Positions 1-5,623 of a stretch of DNA of 8,053 nt are shown in pieces. Within the stretch, counting starts at the first letter, position 1; every line of letters begins with the position of its first letter. The DNA is from an uncultured Oscillospiraceae bacterium (GTDB lineage Bacteria; Bacillota; Clostridia; Oscillospirales; Acutalibacteraceae). The notes below the pieces were generated by a model. That model saw only the letters and a program-made list of their open reading frames with translations. It searched no databases and was not told where the DNA came from. Location: assembly GCA_900546895.1 (NCBI GenBank), contig UREO01000132.1:1-8053 (forward strand). Reading direction: 5' to 3'. Both the position numbers and the translations under genes were made by a program.

Positions 1-40
1 GTCTAATTCGTCGGCAGCGTCAGATGTGTATATGAGACAG
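1..40 (+). other. Sequencing adapter contamination (Nextera Read 1 adapter plus partial i5 index)
   Basis: Positions 8-40 match the 33-base Nextera Read 1 transposase adapter, with the 14-base sequencing part at 8-21 and the 19-base Tn5 mosaic end at 22-40. There is a single mismatch, T instead of A at position 33. Positions 1-7 (GTCTAAT) equal the last seven bases of the Nextera XT i5 index I recall as S510 (CGTCTAAT), in exactly the place and orientation an index has in the library molecule. Genomic sequence resumes at 41. This is synthetic DNA left at a contig end, probably from read-through of a short insert. The mismatch makes an ATG at 32-34, and a GTG lies at 26-28; both are in frame with ruvA and would give a false, seemingly complete ruvA. 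The adapter and index sequences are recalled, not searched. Confidence 0.97.
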
Positions 41-334
41 ACCGGGGACAGCAAGACCCTTACCCGCGCGAGCGGGGTGGGCGCAAAGCTCGCGCAGCGC
101 ATCACGCTGGAGCTGAAAGATAAGGTAAAGGGAATGCAGACCGGCGGGGCGGCGTTTGTCCCCGCGGGAATCGTTTCCGCCTCATCCAACGCGGCCGCAG
201 CGGTCAACGCGCTGACAGTGCTCGGCTATTCGCCCACGGATGCCGCGGCGGTGGTCGGACGCTTTGACAGCGCCCTGCCGGTGGAGGAGCTCATCCGTCA
301 GTCGCTCAAAGCGATGGGCGGCGGCATAAAATAA
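41..334 (+). CDS. ruvA: Holliday junction branch migration protein RuvA, 5'-truncated
   Basis: This is the C-terminal 97 residues of RuvA, whose usual length is about 200. RuvA binds Holliday junctions as a tetramer and loads the RuvB motor for branch migration in recombination and repair. The visible part opens with TGDSKTLTRASGVGAKLAQR, the second helix-hairpin-helix DNA-binding motif of domain II, followed by ITLELKDK. An Ala/Gly/Pro-rich linker comes next, then domain III (about SSNAAAAVNALTVLGYS to the end), the three-helix region that contacts RuvB. The 5' end is lost at the contig edge. The frame stays open into the adapter, so GTG 26 and ATG 32 are artefactual starts. ruvB follows, as in most bacteria; ruvC, if linked, would lie to the left and out of view. 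Confidence 0.93.
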   Translation, partial: TGDSKTLTRASGVGAKLAQRITLELKDKVKGMQTGGAAFVPAGIVSASSNAAAAVNALTVLGYSPTDAAAVVGRFDSALPVEELIRQSLKAMGGGIK

Positions 335-451
335 TTTTTTTACGGAATAGAAGATCAGTATAACACAAACAGGGACTATAAAAGAAGGAATACAAAAGAG
401 CGAATGAAAATAAGGGAATCCCCGAAATGCAGAAGGAGGGAGAACCGGAAG
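335..451 (+). other. AT-rich ruvA-ruvB intergenic leader
   Basis: This 117-base spacer is clearly more AT-rich than the flanking genes. It starts with a T7 run just after the ruvA stop, but no stem precedes that run, so it is not a convincing terminator. TATAAC at 359-364 is a possible -10 box. The best -35 matches (around 337-344) are poor or at the wrong distance, so a separate ruvB promoter is possible but not shown. Two Shine-Dalgarno-like stretches lie here: GAAGGAA at 384-390, before the in-frame ATG at 404, and AAGGAGG at 433-439, before the TTG at 452. If ATG 404 were the true ruvB start, the spacer would be only 69 bases. Confidence 0.5.
433..439 (+). promoter_or_regulatory. Ribosome binding site favouring the TTG start of ruvB
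   Basis: AAGGAGG is a near-perfect Shine-Dalgarno sequence lying 12 bases before TTG at 452, a slightly long spacing. It would sit inside the coding region if ATG 404 were used. Family alignment supports the TTG: RuvB proteins from related clostridia typically begin with a short acidic tail resembling the residues that start at this codon. Confidence 0.5.
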
Positions 452-1510
452 TTGAATTACGAAGACAATACAAACGACTATGATTTTGAAAACCGTATGG
501 TAGCCCCGGAGTACGCGCCGGAGGACGCCGAAGTGGAAAACCCGCTCCGGCCGAAGGTGCTTTCGGAATATATTGGACAGGATAAGGTAAAAGAGAATCT
601 TTCCGTCTTTATTGAAGCGGCAAAGCAGCGCAAGGAGTCGCTGGACCATGTTCTGCTCTACGGCCCGCCGGGGCTCGGCAAGACGACGCTTGCCGGAATC
701 ATCGCGAACGTGCTGAATGTCAACCTGCGCATCACGTCCGGCCCCGCGATCGAAAAGCCGGGCGATCTGGCGGCGCTGCTGACCAACCTGAATCCGGGCG
801 ACGTTTTGTTCATCGACGAGGTGCATCGCCTTTCCCGCAGCGTGGAGGAAATCCTGTACCCGGCCATGGAGGACTACGCGCTGGATATTATTACGGGCAA
901 AGGCCAGATGGCGGCTTCGTATCATCTGCCGCTGCCGAAATTCACGCTGGTCGGGGCGACCACCCGCGCCGGGCAGCTTTCCGCGCCTCTGCGCGACCGG
1001 TTCGGCGTCGTGCTCCGGCTGGAGATGTATTCCCCGCAGGAGCTTGCCCGGATTGTGATCCGCAGCGCAAAAATACTGGAAATCCCGATCGAGGCGGACG
1101 GCGCGCTGGAAATCGCTTTGCGCTCGCGCGGCACGCCGCGAATTGCCAACCGGCTTTTAAAGCGTGTGCGCGATTTCGCACAGATCATCAGCGACGGCGT
1201 CATTACCTTTCATTCGGCGAAGGTCGGCCTTGACCGGCTGGAAATCGACGAAATCGGGCTGGACGCGAACGACCGGCGGATGCTGAGCACATTGATCCGC
1301 TTTTACAACGGCGGGCCGGTCGGGCTGGAAACGCTTGCCGCCGCCATCGGTGAGGAAGCCGTGACCATTGAGGATATCTATGAACCCTATTTGATGCAGA
1401 TCGGCTTTTTGAGCCGCACCCCCCGCGGGCGCTGCGCCACTCACGCGGCGTACCTGCACCTTGGCCTGACCCCGCCGGGGCAGGAGGACAGTCAGCAAAA
1501 ACTGTTCTGA
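452..1510 (+). CDS. ruvB: Holliday junction branch migration ATPase RuvB
   Basis: RuvB is the AAA+ hexameric motor that, with RuvA, drives ATP-dependent branch migration of Holliday junctions in the cytoplasm. Starting at TTG 452 gives 352 residues; family members are usually 330-350. Visible motifs are Walker A GPPGLGKT (71-78), Walker B FIDEVH (120-125), sensor 1 GATTR (168-172), the arginine finger in RDRFG (181-185) and the sensor 2 region RGTPRIANRLLKR (226-238). The C-terminal winged helix contains NGGPVGLETLAAAIGEE (about 286-302) and GFLSRTPRGR (318-327). The stretch after MEDY, the beta-hairpin that contacts RuvA, departs from the usual GPxARS-I-x-I pattern and reads GKGQMAASYHLPLP. 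An alternative ATG at 404 would add 16 basic residues that do not look like the family. ruvA lies upstream and glmM follows after 34 bases with no terminator between, so ruvB and glmM may be cotranscribed. Confidence 0.95.
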   Translation: MNYEDNTNDYDFENRMVAPEYAPEDAEVENPLRPKVLSEYIGQDKVKENLSVFIEAAKQRKESLDHVLLYGPPGLGKTTLAGIIANVLNVNLRITSGPAIEKPGDLAALLTNLNPGDVLFIDEVHRLSRSVEEILYPAMEDYALDIITGKGQMAASYHLPLPKFTLVGATTRAGQLSAPLRDRFGVVLRLEMYSPQELARIVIRSAKILEIPIEADGALEIALRSRGTPRIANRLLKRVRDFAQIISDGVITFHSAKVGLDRLEIDEIGLDANDRRMLSTLIRFYNGGPVGLETLAAAIGEEAVTIEDIYEPYLMQIGFLSRTPRGRCATHAAYLHLGLTPPGQEDSQQKLF

Positions 1511-1530
1511 AATCAACATAAAACCATATT

Positions 1531-1535
1531 AGGAG
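1531..1535 (+). promoter_or_regulatory. Ribosome binding site of glmM
   Basis: AGGAG lies nine bases before ATG 1545. An in-frame TTG at 1536 directly abuts this site, leaving no spacer, so it cannot be the start. This fixes the glmM start at 1545 and the N-terminus MGRLFGTDG, which is exactly how the family begins. Confidence 0.8.
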
Positions 1536-1544
1536 TTGCTTATA

Positions 1545-2894
1545 ATGGGAAGACTTTTTGGTACGGACGGTGTCAGAGGAATCGCGAACAGCGAGCTGAC
1601 CTGTGAAATGGCTATGAATATCGGCCGCGCCGCGGCGATGGTGCTGACGGACGGCAACCACAGACATCCGAAAATCCTGATCGGAAAGGATACCCGCCTT
1701 TCCTCCGATATGCTGGAAAACGCTCTGACGGCCGGTCTTTGCTCCGTCGGGGCAAACGTAGTGCAGCTCGGCGTCATCCCGACCCCGGCGGTTGCGTTTC
1801 TGGTCGGAAAATACAAGGCAGACGCGGGCGTAATGCTGACCGCCAGCCACAACCCCTGTGAATTCAACGGAATTAAAATTTTCAGCGGCGACGGCTACAA
1901 GCTGCCGGACGCGCTGGAGGAACAGATCGAAGCGATCGTGCTCGACCACGCACAGAAGCCGGACTGCCCGGTCGGCGGAAATGTGGGGAGCGTTTCCCGC
2001 GCGGAAAACGCGGCGCGCGACTACATTGACCATATCAAGAGTACGGTTCCCTTTTCGCTCGACGGTATGCGCATCGGCATCGACTGCGCGAACGGAGCGG
2101 CAAGCCGCACGGCGGAAAAGCTGTTTACCGAGCTGGGCGCGGAATGCCATATGCTGGCGGACCGTCCGGACGGGGTCAATGTCAATGAGAACTGCGGCTC
2201 CACCCATATGGAGAGCCTGATGTCCTTCGTCAAGGAGAATCATCTTGACGCTGGCGTTGCCTTTGACGGCGACGCGGACCGCTGTCTTGCGGTTGACGAT
2301 AAGGGACAGCTGGTGGACGGCGATTTTCTGATGGCCATCTGCGCCGCGGATCTGAAAAGCCGCGGAAAGCTCGGCAAAAACACCGTAGTCGGAACCATTA
2401 TGACCAACATGGGCTTTAACCGTTTCTGTGACGACAACGGTATCAAATTCGCCGCCACCAAGGTCGGCGACCGCTATGTGCTGGAAGAAATGCTGCTGGA
2501 GGGCTATAACTTCGGCGGCGAGCAGAGCGGGCATATTATTTTCCTCGACTTTGCCACCACCGGCGACGGCGAGATGACAGCCGCGCAGCTGCTGAGCATC
2601 GTCCACCGCAGAGGGGCGAAGCTTTCCAGCCTTGCCACCCTGATGACGCGGTATCCGCAGATCATCGTCAATGTGGAGGTCAGCGCGGAAGGCAAGCTGC
2701 GTTTCTACACCGATGACAAGGTAAAGGACGCCATCGAAAAAGCGAAGCAGAAGCTGGGGGACAGCGGGCGCATCATTGTCCGGCCTTCCGGCACGGAGCC
2801 GCTGCTCCGCGTTATGATCGAGGGAGAGGACCCCGAATATATCAGCGTGCTGGCCAACTCCGTGGCCGATACCGTGCGCGACAGGCTGGCGTAA
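1545..2894 (+). CDS. glmM: Phosphoglucosamine mutase GlmM
   Basis: GlmM interconverts glucosamine-6-phosphate and glucosamine-1-phosphate, the step before GlmU makes UDP-GlcNAc for peptidoglycan and other cell-wall polymers. The product is 449 residues, matching the usual 445-450. It starts with MGRLFGTDGVRG. The catalytic phosphoserine loop TASHNP is at 99-104 (Ser101), the Mg-binding loop DGDADR at 241-246, the sugar-binding loop GGEQSGH at 324-330 and the phosphate-binding loop RPSGTEP at 413-419. All four alpha-D-phosphohexomutase domains are therefore present with intact key residues, and GlmM is favoured over PgcA/ManB by the GTDGVRG start and the loop sequences. In many Firmicutes glmM follows cdaA and cdaR; here it follows ruvB, and neither of those genes nor glmS is in the window. 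Confidence 0.97.
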   Translation: MGRLFGTDGVRGIANSELTCEMAMNIGRAAAMVLTDGNHRHPKILIGKDTRLSSDMLENALTAGLCSVGANVVQLGVIPTPAVAFLVGKYKADAGVMLTASHNPCEFNGIKIFSGDGYKLPDALEEQIEAIVLDHAQKPDCPVGGNVGSVSRAENAARDYIDHIKSTVPFSLDGMRIGIDCANGAASRTAEKLFTELGAECHMLADRPDGVNVNENCGSTHMESLMSFVKENHLDAGVAFDGDADRCLAVDDKGQLVDGDFLMAICAADLKSRGKLGKNTVVGTIMTNMGFNRFCDDNGIKFAATKVGDRYVLEEMLLEGYNFGGEQSGHIIFLDFATTGDGEMTAAQLLSIVHRRGAKLSSLATLMTRYPQIIVNVEVSAEGKLRFYTDDKVKDAIEKAKQKLGDSGRIIVRPSGTEPLLRVMIEGEDPEYISVLANSVADTVRDRLA

Positions 2895-2947
2895 GAGCCG
2901 GATCAACGGGCTTCGTATCAAATAAATGAATTTACTCAGACGTTTCC

Positions 2948-2973
2948 CCGGGCCGCGAAACAGAGCGGCCGGG
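2948..2973. repeat. GC-rich inverted repeat in the glmM-methyltransferase gap
   Basis: GGCCGC at 2951-2956 pairs perfectly with GCGGCC at 2965-2970 across the 8-base loop GAAACAGA. Allowing one bulged G at 2950, a further CCC (2947-2949) pairs with GGG (2971-2973). It lies about 35 bases before the methyltransferase start, in the only sizeable gap between glmM and the next gene. No T-run follows on either strand, so it is not a classical intrinsic terminator. It could be a weak terminator, an mRNA-stabilising 3' structure for glmM, or part of the leader of the next gene. No clear promoter was recognised in 2895-3007. Confidence 0.45.
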
Positions 2974-3007
2974 CAGGAAATGCTGTAAGATAAGAGTAGG
3001 GAACAAA

Positions 3008-3871
3008 TTGAGAATTGCAAACTGGAAGGATTACGAACTGCTGGATACGTCTGCGGGGGAAAGGCTGGAGCGCTGGGGCGGCATCGTCCTCATCCGGCCC
3101 GACCCGCAGATCATTTGGAATACGCCGAAGAAGCATCCCCTGTGGAATTCGGCGCACGCGCGCTATCTGCGTTCCTCCGCCGGGGGCGGAAACTGGCAGG
3201 AGCTGAAAAAAGTGCCGCCCATGTGGAAAATCAGCTATGGGGAACTGACCTTTCAGCTGAAAACCATGGGCTTCAAGCACACGGGCATTTTCCCGGAGCA
3301 GGCTGTGAACTGGGACTTCGCAATGGAAAAAATCGCGGAGGCGAACCGGCCGCTGAAGGTGCTGAACCTGTTTGGCTATACCGGCGCGGCGACACTGGCC
3401 TGCCTGAAAGCAGGTGCGCAGGTCTGCCATGTGGACGCGTCGAAGGGCATGGTCGCCTGGGCAAAGGAAAACGCCGCCGCGTCCGGGCTGGAGTCCAGAC
3501 CGGTCCGCTGGCTGGTGGACGACTGCGTGAAATTTGTGCAGCGGGAACAGCGCCGCGGCAACACCTACGACGGGATTATTATGGACCCTCCGTCCTACGG
3601 GCGCGGCCCGGGCGGCGAGGTGTGGAAGCTGGAGGAACAGCTTTATCCGCTGGTGGAAATGTGCGTGCCGATTCTTTCGGAGCATCCGCTGTTCTTTATC
3701 CTGAATTCTTATACGACGGGGCTGTCCCCGGCGGTGATGGAATATCTTCTGGGCGTGCTGATTCAGAAAAAATTCGGCGGCCGCGTTTCTTCCGACGAAA
3801 TCGGACTGCCGGTGACCGGGAGCGGGCTGGTGCTGCCCTGCGGCAGCACCGCGATATGGGAAAGTAAATGA
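3008..3871 (+). CDS. Class I SAM-dependent methyltransferase, COG1092/RlmI-like
   Basis: A 287-residue Rossmann-fold methyltransferase of the group related to the 23S rRNA m5C methyltransferases RlmI and RlmK; the substrate is probably RNA, but this is inferred from the family. The N-terminal region begins RIANWKDYELLD and contains HTGIFPEQAVNWD (91-103), typical of this clostridial family. The SAM-binding motif I is LNLFGYTGAA (119-128), motif II ends in the acidic D143 (CHVDAS), and DPPSYGRGP (193-201) is the motif IV catalytic loop. No N-terminal PUA domain is present, unlike RlmI. The start is TTG 3008, preceded by a short AGGG at 2998-3001 with six-base spacing; homology begins at this codon. 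Its stop overlaps ATG 3868 (ATGA), suggesting it belongs to the same transcript as the ECF genes. Confidence 0.85.
   Translation: MRIANWKDYELLDTSAGERLERWGGIVLIRPDPQIIWNTPKKHPLWNSAHARYLRSSAGGGNWQELKKVPPMWKISYGELTFQLKTMGFKHTGIFPEQAVNWDFAMEKIAEANRPLKVLNLFGYTGAATLACLKAGAQVCHVDASKGMVAWAKENAAASGLESRPVRWLVDDCVKFVQREQRRGNTYDGIIMDPPSYGRGPGGEVWKLEEQLYPLVEMCVPILSEHPLFFILNSYTTGLSPAVMEYLLGVLIQKKFGGRVSSDEIGLPVTGSGLVLPCGSTAIWESK
3829..3850 (+). repeat. Perfect 9-bp hairpin at the 3' end of the methyltransferase gene
   Basis: GGTGCTGCC (3829-3837) and GGCAGCACC (3842-3850) are exact reverse complements around the 4-base loop CTGC. The stem is almost all G:C and should be very stable in RNA. It lies inside the last codons of the methyltransferase, 17 bases before ATG 3868 and 44 before ATG 3895. 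No T-run follows, so it is not an intrinsic terminator. A role in mRNA processing or in setting ecfA1 translation is possible, but a chance product of GC-rich codons cannot be excluded. Confidence 0.55.
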
Positions 3872-3880
3872 ACGATAAAC

Positions 3881-3887
3881 AGGTAGG
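3881..3887 (+). promoter_or_regulatory. Ribosome binding site favouring the second ATG of ecfA1
   Basis: AGGTAGG, one base off the consensus AGGAGG core, lies seven bases before ATG 3895. The earlier in-frame ATG at 3868 has only GGGA (3858-3861) upstream. Family homology (DYIKADDISFSY) also begins at 3895, so this site supports the shorter start. Confidence 0.5.
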
Positions 3888-3894
3888 TACAAAA

Positions 3895-4770
3895 ATGGAT
3901 TATATCAAAGCGGACGACATCTCCTTCAGCTATGACGAGCCGGAAACCGAAGTACAGCACGAGGTCCTGAAGGGCGTGTCGCTCGGGATCCGAAAAGGCG
4001 AATTTGTAGCCCTTCTGGGCCATAACGGTTCCGGAAAATCCACCATCGCCAAAACCTTCAACGCTATGCTGCTGCCCAGCGGCGGCAAGGTGTATGTGGA
4101 CAATATGGATACGATGGACGAGAGCGTGCTCTATGAAATCCGCCGCCGCGTCGGCCTGGTGCTGCAAAACCCGGACAACCAGCTTGTCGCGAGTATTGTT
4201 GAGGAGGACGTGGCGTTCGGCCCGGAAAATCTGGGCGTGCCGCCCGCTGACATCCGCAGGAGGGTGGACGACGCGCTGAAGGCGGTGGAAATGTACGACT
4301 ACCGGCTGAATGCTCCGTACAAGCTTTCCGGCGGGCAGAAGCAGCGCATCGCCATTGCGGGCATCATCGCAATGCAGCCGGACTGCATTGTGCTGGACGA
4401 GCCCACCGCGATGCTCGACCCCCGCGGGCGCACCGAGGTCCTCAATACCATTCATAAGCTGAATGAGGAACAGGGGATCACCATTGTCCTGATTACGCAT
4501 TATATGGATGAGGCCGTACAGGCCGACCGTGTAATTGTAATGGACAGCGGCAACATTCTGACCGAAGGGACTCCACAGCAGGTTTTTTCCCAGGTGGAGC
4601 TGCTCAAGAAGCATCAGCTGGACGTGCCGCAGGCTACCGAACTGATTTATCGTCTGAAAGCGGGCGGGTTTGACCTGCCGGACTGCGCGCTGACCATTGA
4701 GGAATGTGTCGCGGCGCTTGAGCCGCTTTTAAATAAAGCATCTTTAGGAGAAACGTATGCCGATCATTGA
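3895..4770 (+). CDS. ecfA1: ECF transporter ATPase EcfA1 (CbiO-type)
   Basis: One of the two ABC ATPases that, with EcfT, energise vitamin- or metal-specific S components at the cytoplasmic membrane. From ATG 3895 it has 291 residues. Visible are Walker A GHNGSGKST (42-50), the Q-loop VLQNPDNQ (Q91), the EcfA-typical VEEDVAFGPENLGV, the signature LSGGQ (144-148), Walker B CIVLDE (164-169), the D-loop MLDP and the H-loop His202 in ITHYMDEA. NPDNQ after the Q-loop separates A1 from the A2 paralogue. A start at ATG 3868, overlapping the upstream stop, would add nine residues (MNDKQVGTK) that look non-conserved. The 3' end overlaps ecfA2 by 14 bases. No S component is in the window, so this is a shared group II module and the transported vitamin cannot be told. 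Confidence 0.93.
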   Translation: MDYIKADDISFSYDEPETEVQHEVLKGVSLGIRKGEFVALLGHNGSGKSTIAKTFNAMLLPSGGKVYVDNMDTMDESVLYEIRRRVGLVLQNPDNQLVASIVEEDVAFGPENLGVPPADIRRRVDDALKAVEMYDYRLNAPYKLSGGQKQRIAIAGIIAMQPDCIVLDEPTAMLDPRGRTEVLNTIHKLNEEQGITIVLITHYMDEAVQADRVIVMDSGNILTEGTPQQVFSQVELLKKHQLDVPQATELIYRLKAGGFDLPDCALTIEECVAALEPLLNKASLGETYADH

Positions 4771-5623
4771 GACAAAGAATCTGACCTATACCTACGGGGA
4801 GGGAACCCCGTTTCGCAAGACGGCGGTGGACAACGCGAACATCTCCATCGAACCCGGCGAATTCATCGGGGTCATCGGGCACACCGGCTCCGGAAAATCC
4901 ACCTTTATTCAACAGCTCAACGGCCTGCTGCGCCCCACTTCCGGCACCGTGCTGCTCAACGGGAAGGATATCTGGGCGGAGCCGAAAAAAATCCGCTCCG
5001 TGCGCTTTCAGGTCGGCATGGTCTTTCAGTATCCGGAGCATCAGCTTTTTGAGGAAACCGTCTTGAAGGATATTTCGTTCGGCCCGGGCAACATGGGGCT
5101 TGATCAGGATGAAATCCTCAAGCGCGCGCGCTGGGCCGCGGATTTTGTGGGCCTGAGCGGGGAACTGCTTAAAAAAAGCCCGTTTGAGCTTTCGGGCGGG
5201 GAAAAACGGCGCGCCGCCATCGCGGGCGTCATTGCCATGGACCCGGAAGTTTTGATTCTGGACGAGCCTACGGCGGGGCTTGATCCCCGCGGGCGCGACG
5301 TGCTTTTAAGCCAGATCGTCAGCTACCACGAGGTCAGGCATAACACGATTCTGCTGGTGTCCCACAGCATGGAGGATATCGCCCGCACCGCGGACCGTGT
5401 TCTGGTGATGAATTCTGGCAAGGTTTCCATGTTCGAAGAAACGGAAAAGGTGTTCGCGCGCGACACGGAGCTGGAAACCATGGGCCTGCGCGTGCCGCAG
5501 ATTACGAAAATCATGGCTGTTTTAAAAGCAAAGGGCTACCCTGTTACCACCGTCCTGACGATTGAACAGGCACTGCGGCAGCTGATGCCGCTCTTGGAAA
5601 GGGGGAGCAGGAAGCATGGTTAG
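4757..5623 (+). CDS. ecfA2: ECF transporter ATPase EcfA2 (CbiO-type)
   Basis: The second ATPase of the ECF module, forming an asymmetric heterodimer with EcfA1 beneath EcfT. It is 288 residues long. Walker A is GHTGSGKST (41-49), the Q-loop VFQYPEHQLFEETV (Q91) has the YPEHQLF form diagnostic of EcfA2, the signature is LSGGE (145-149) with Glu in place of the usual Gln, Walker B is VLILDE (165-170) and the H-loop His is at 203 (VSHSMED). The ribosome binding site AGGAG (4746-4750) lies inside the end of ecfA1, six bases before ATG 4757, so translation is likely coupled. Its own stop overlaps the ecfT start by eight bases. Confidence 0.94.
   Translation: MPIIETKNLTYTYGEGTPFRKTAVDNANISIEPGEFIGVIGHTGSGKSTFIQQLNGLLRPTSGTVLLNGKDIWAEPKKIRSVRFQVGMVFQYPEHQLFEETVLKDISFGPGNMGLDQDEILKRARWAADFVGLSGELLKKSPFELSGGEKRRAAIAGVIAMDPEVLILDEPTAGLDPRGRDVLLSQIVSYHEVRHNTILLVSHSMEDIARTADRVLVMNSGKVSMFEETEKVFARDTELETMGLRVPQITKIMAVLKAKGYPVTTVLTIEQALRQLMPLLERGSRKHG

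Noticed and set aside
332..345. T-run after ruvA as an intrinsic terminator
   Set aside because: No GC-rich inverted repeat stands immediately upstream of the T-run, so the structure needed for termination is missing.
359..382. TATAAC and TATAAA as -10 boxes of a ruvB promoter
   Set aside because: No credible -35 element at 16-18 bases; AT-rich leaders give such matches by chance. Mentioned in the leader entry but not called as a promoter.
182..925. A 247-codon minus-strand frame across the ruvA-ruvB gap
   Set aside because: Spans the antisense of two conserved genes and the AT-rich leader; no start signal or known family.
2896..2912. Short imperfect stem AGCCG/CGGGCT just after the glmM stop
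   Set aside because: Only five pairs with a bulge and no following T-run; too weak to call a terminator.
1203..3020. A 605-codon open frame on the minus strand covering ruvB end and all of glmM
   Set aside because: It lies antisense to two strongly conserved genes, its composition (His-, Arg-, Gln-rich) looks like the mirror of GC-rich codons, and no family is recognisable. Long antisense frames are expected at high third-position GC.
3115..3867. A 250-codon plus-strand frame inside the methyltransferase gene
   Set aside because: Out-of-frame shadow rich in Arg and Gly; the other frame carries the conserved LNLFGYTG and DPPSYGRG motifs.
2936..3892. A 318-codon minus-strand open frame opposite the methyltransferase
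   Set aside because: Antisense shadow of a gene with clear SAM-binding motifs; no recognisable protein features.
3763..4614. A 283-codon minus-strand frame opposite ecfA1
   Set aside because: Antisense to a complete ABC ATPase; no independent coding evidence.
3895..5623. Possible recent tandem duplication of the two ATPase genes
   Set aside because: ecfA1 and ecfA2 are ancient, distinct paralogues found side by side across Firmicutes; their diagnostic Q-loop regions differ as expected.
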